Shown here: piece after piece, positions 6,688 through 6,788 of the stretch
Layout: every line of letters begins with the position of its first letter
Numbering within the stretch: position 1 is the stretch's first letter
The notes under the pieces: model-generated
Databases searched by the model: none
Told to the model about the DNA's origin: nothing
Seen by the model: only the letters and a program-made list of their open reading frames with translations
From: Streptomyces violaceus
Lineage (GTDB): Bacteria > Actinomycetota > Actinomycetes > Streptomycetales > Streptomycetaceae
Reading direction: 5' to 3'
DNA: 6,788 bases
Assembly: GCA_000715635.1 (NCBI GenBank)
Contig: KL569173.1
Coordinates: 51,293 to 58,080, forward strand
Made by a program: the position numbers and the translations under genes

Positions 6688-6788
6688 ATGAGTGCCGCAG
6701 ACACCACCACCCCTGCCAAGGTGCCGCCACCGCGGCAGGCACCGCCACCCCCTGCCGATGAGCCGCCACGGGTGAAGCGGCCGTCGGG
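6688..6788 (+). CDS. dasB: DasB, permease subunit of the chitobiose importer (N-terminus only)
   Basis: An ATG at 6688 with GAGGAG six bases upstream opens a frame that runs off the window after 33 codons. It encodes MSAADTTTPAKVPPPRQAPP and then further proline- and lysine/arginine-containing residues, with no membrane segment yet. A polar, disordered cytoplasmic tail ahead of the first helix is common in sugar ABC permeases of actinobacteria. The name rests on gene order (dasR, dasA, dasB, dasC), not on the sequence visible here. It lies 72 bases after dasA, beyond the hairpin, and is probably in the same operon. Confidence 0.65.
   Translation, partial: MSAADTTTPAKVPPPRQAPPPPADEPPRVKRPS

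Noticed and set aside
5394..6761. Long open frame on the + strand overlapping dasA in another phase (455 codons)
   Set aside because: The product is extremely Arg/Gln/Gly-rich, crosses the dasA stop and the hairpin, and conflicts with the clear lipoprotein reading.

Overview
The window is typical high-GC Streptomyces DNA (codon third positions almost all G or C, GTG starts, strong GGAGG-type ribosome binding sites). It sits at the end of an assembled contig. The first 42 bases are not genomic: they match an early Nextera/Tn5 sequencing adaptor, ending in the 19-bp mosaic end. The first gene therefore has no true 5' end.

Layout, left to right: (1) 43-2181 (+), the 3' part of a large STAND/NACHT-like NTPase protein whose nucleotide-binding domain lies off the contig. 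What remains is a winged-helix-like HSILQAYF motif, a long helical region and a cysteine-rich tail. (2) 2195-2226, a strong hairpin terminator between two convergent transcription units. (3) 2239-4118 (-), a translationally coupled pair: a small two-helix DUF3311 membrane protein and a sodium/solute symporter (SSS) family permease. (4) 4256-5020 (-), dasR, the GntR/HutC-family global regulator of chitin and N-acetylglucosamine metabolism. (5) 5021-5334, the divergent dasR/dasA control region, with DasR-responsive elements (dre) on both sides. (6) 5335-6615 (+), dasA, the chitobiose-binding lipoprotein of an ABC importer. (7) 6622-6651, a hairpin between dasA and the next gene. (8) 6688-6788 (+), the first 33 codons of the next gene, dasB by position.

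The core is the well-described dasR-dasABC locus. DasA captures chitin-derived disaccharide outside the cell and DasB/DasC carry it across the membrane. The sugar becomes glucosamine-6-phosphate, which releases DasR from dre sites. The coupled DUF3311-SSS pair follows dasR on the same strand with no clear terminator between, so read-through from dasR is possible.

I found no CRISPR array, tRNA, rRNA, insertion sequence or convincing unknown system. The least understood item is the truncated NTPase-like protein. It also shows a short local reading-frame disturbance that may be a sequencing error.
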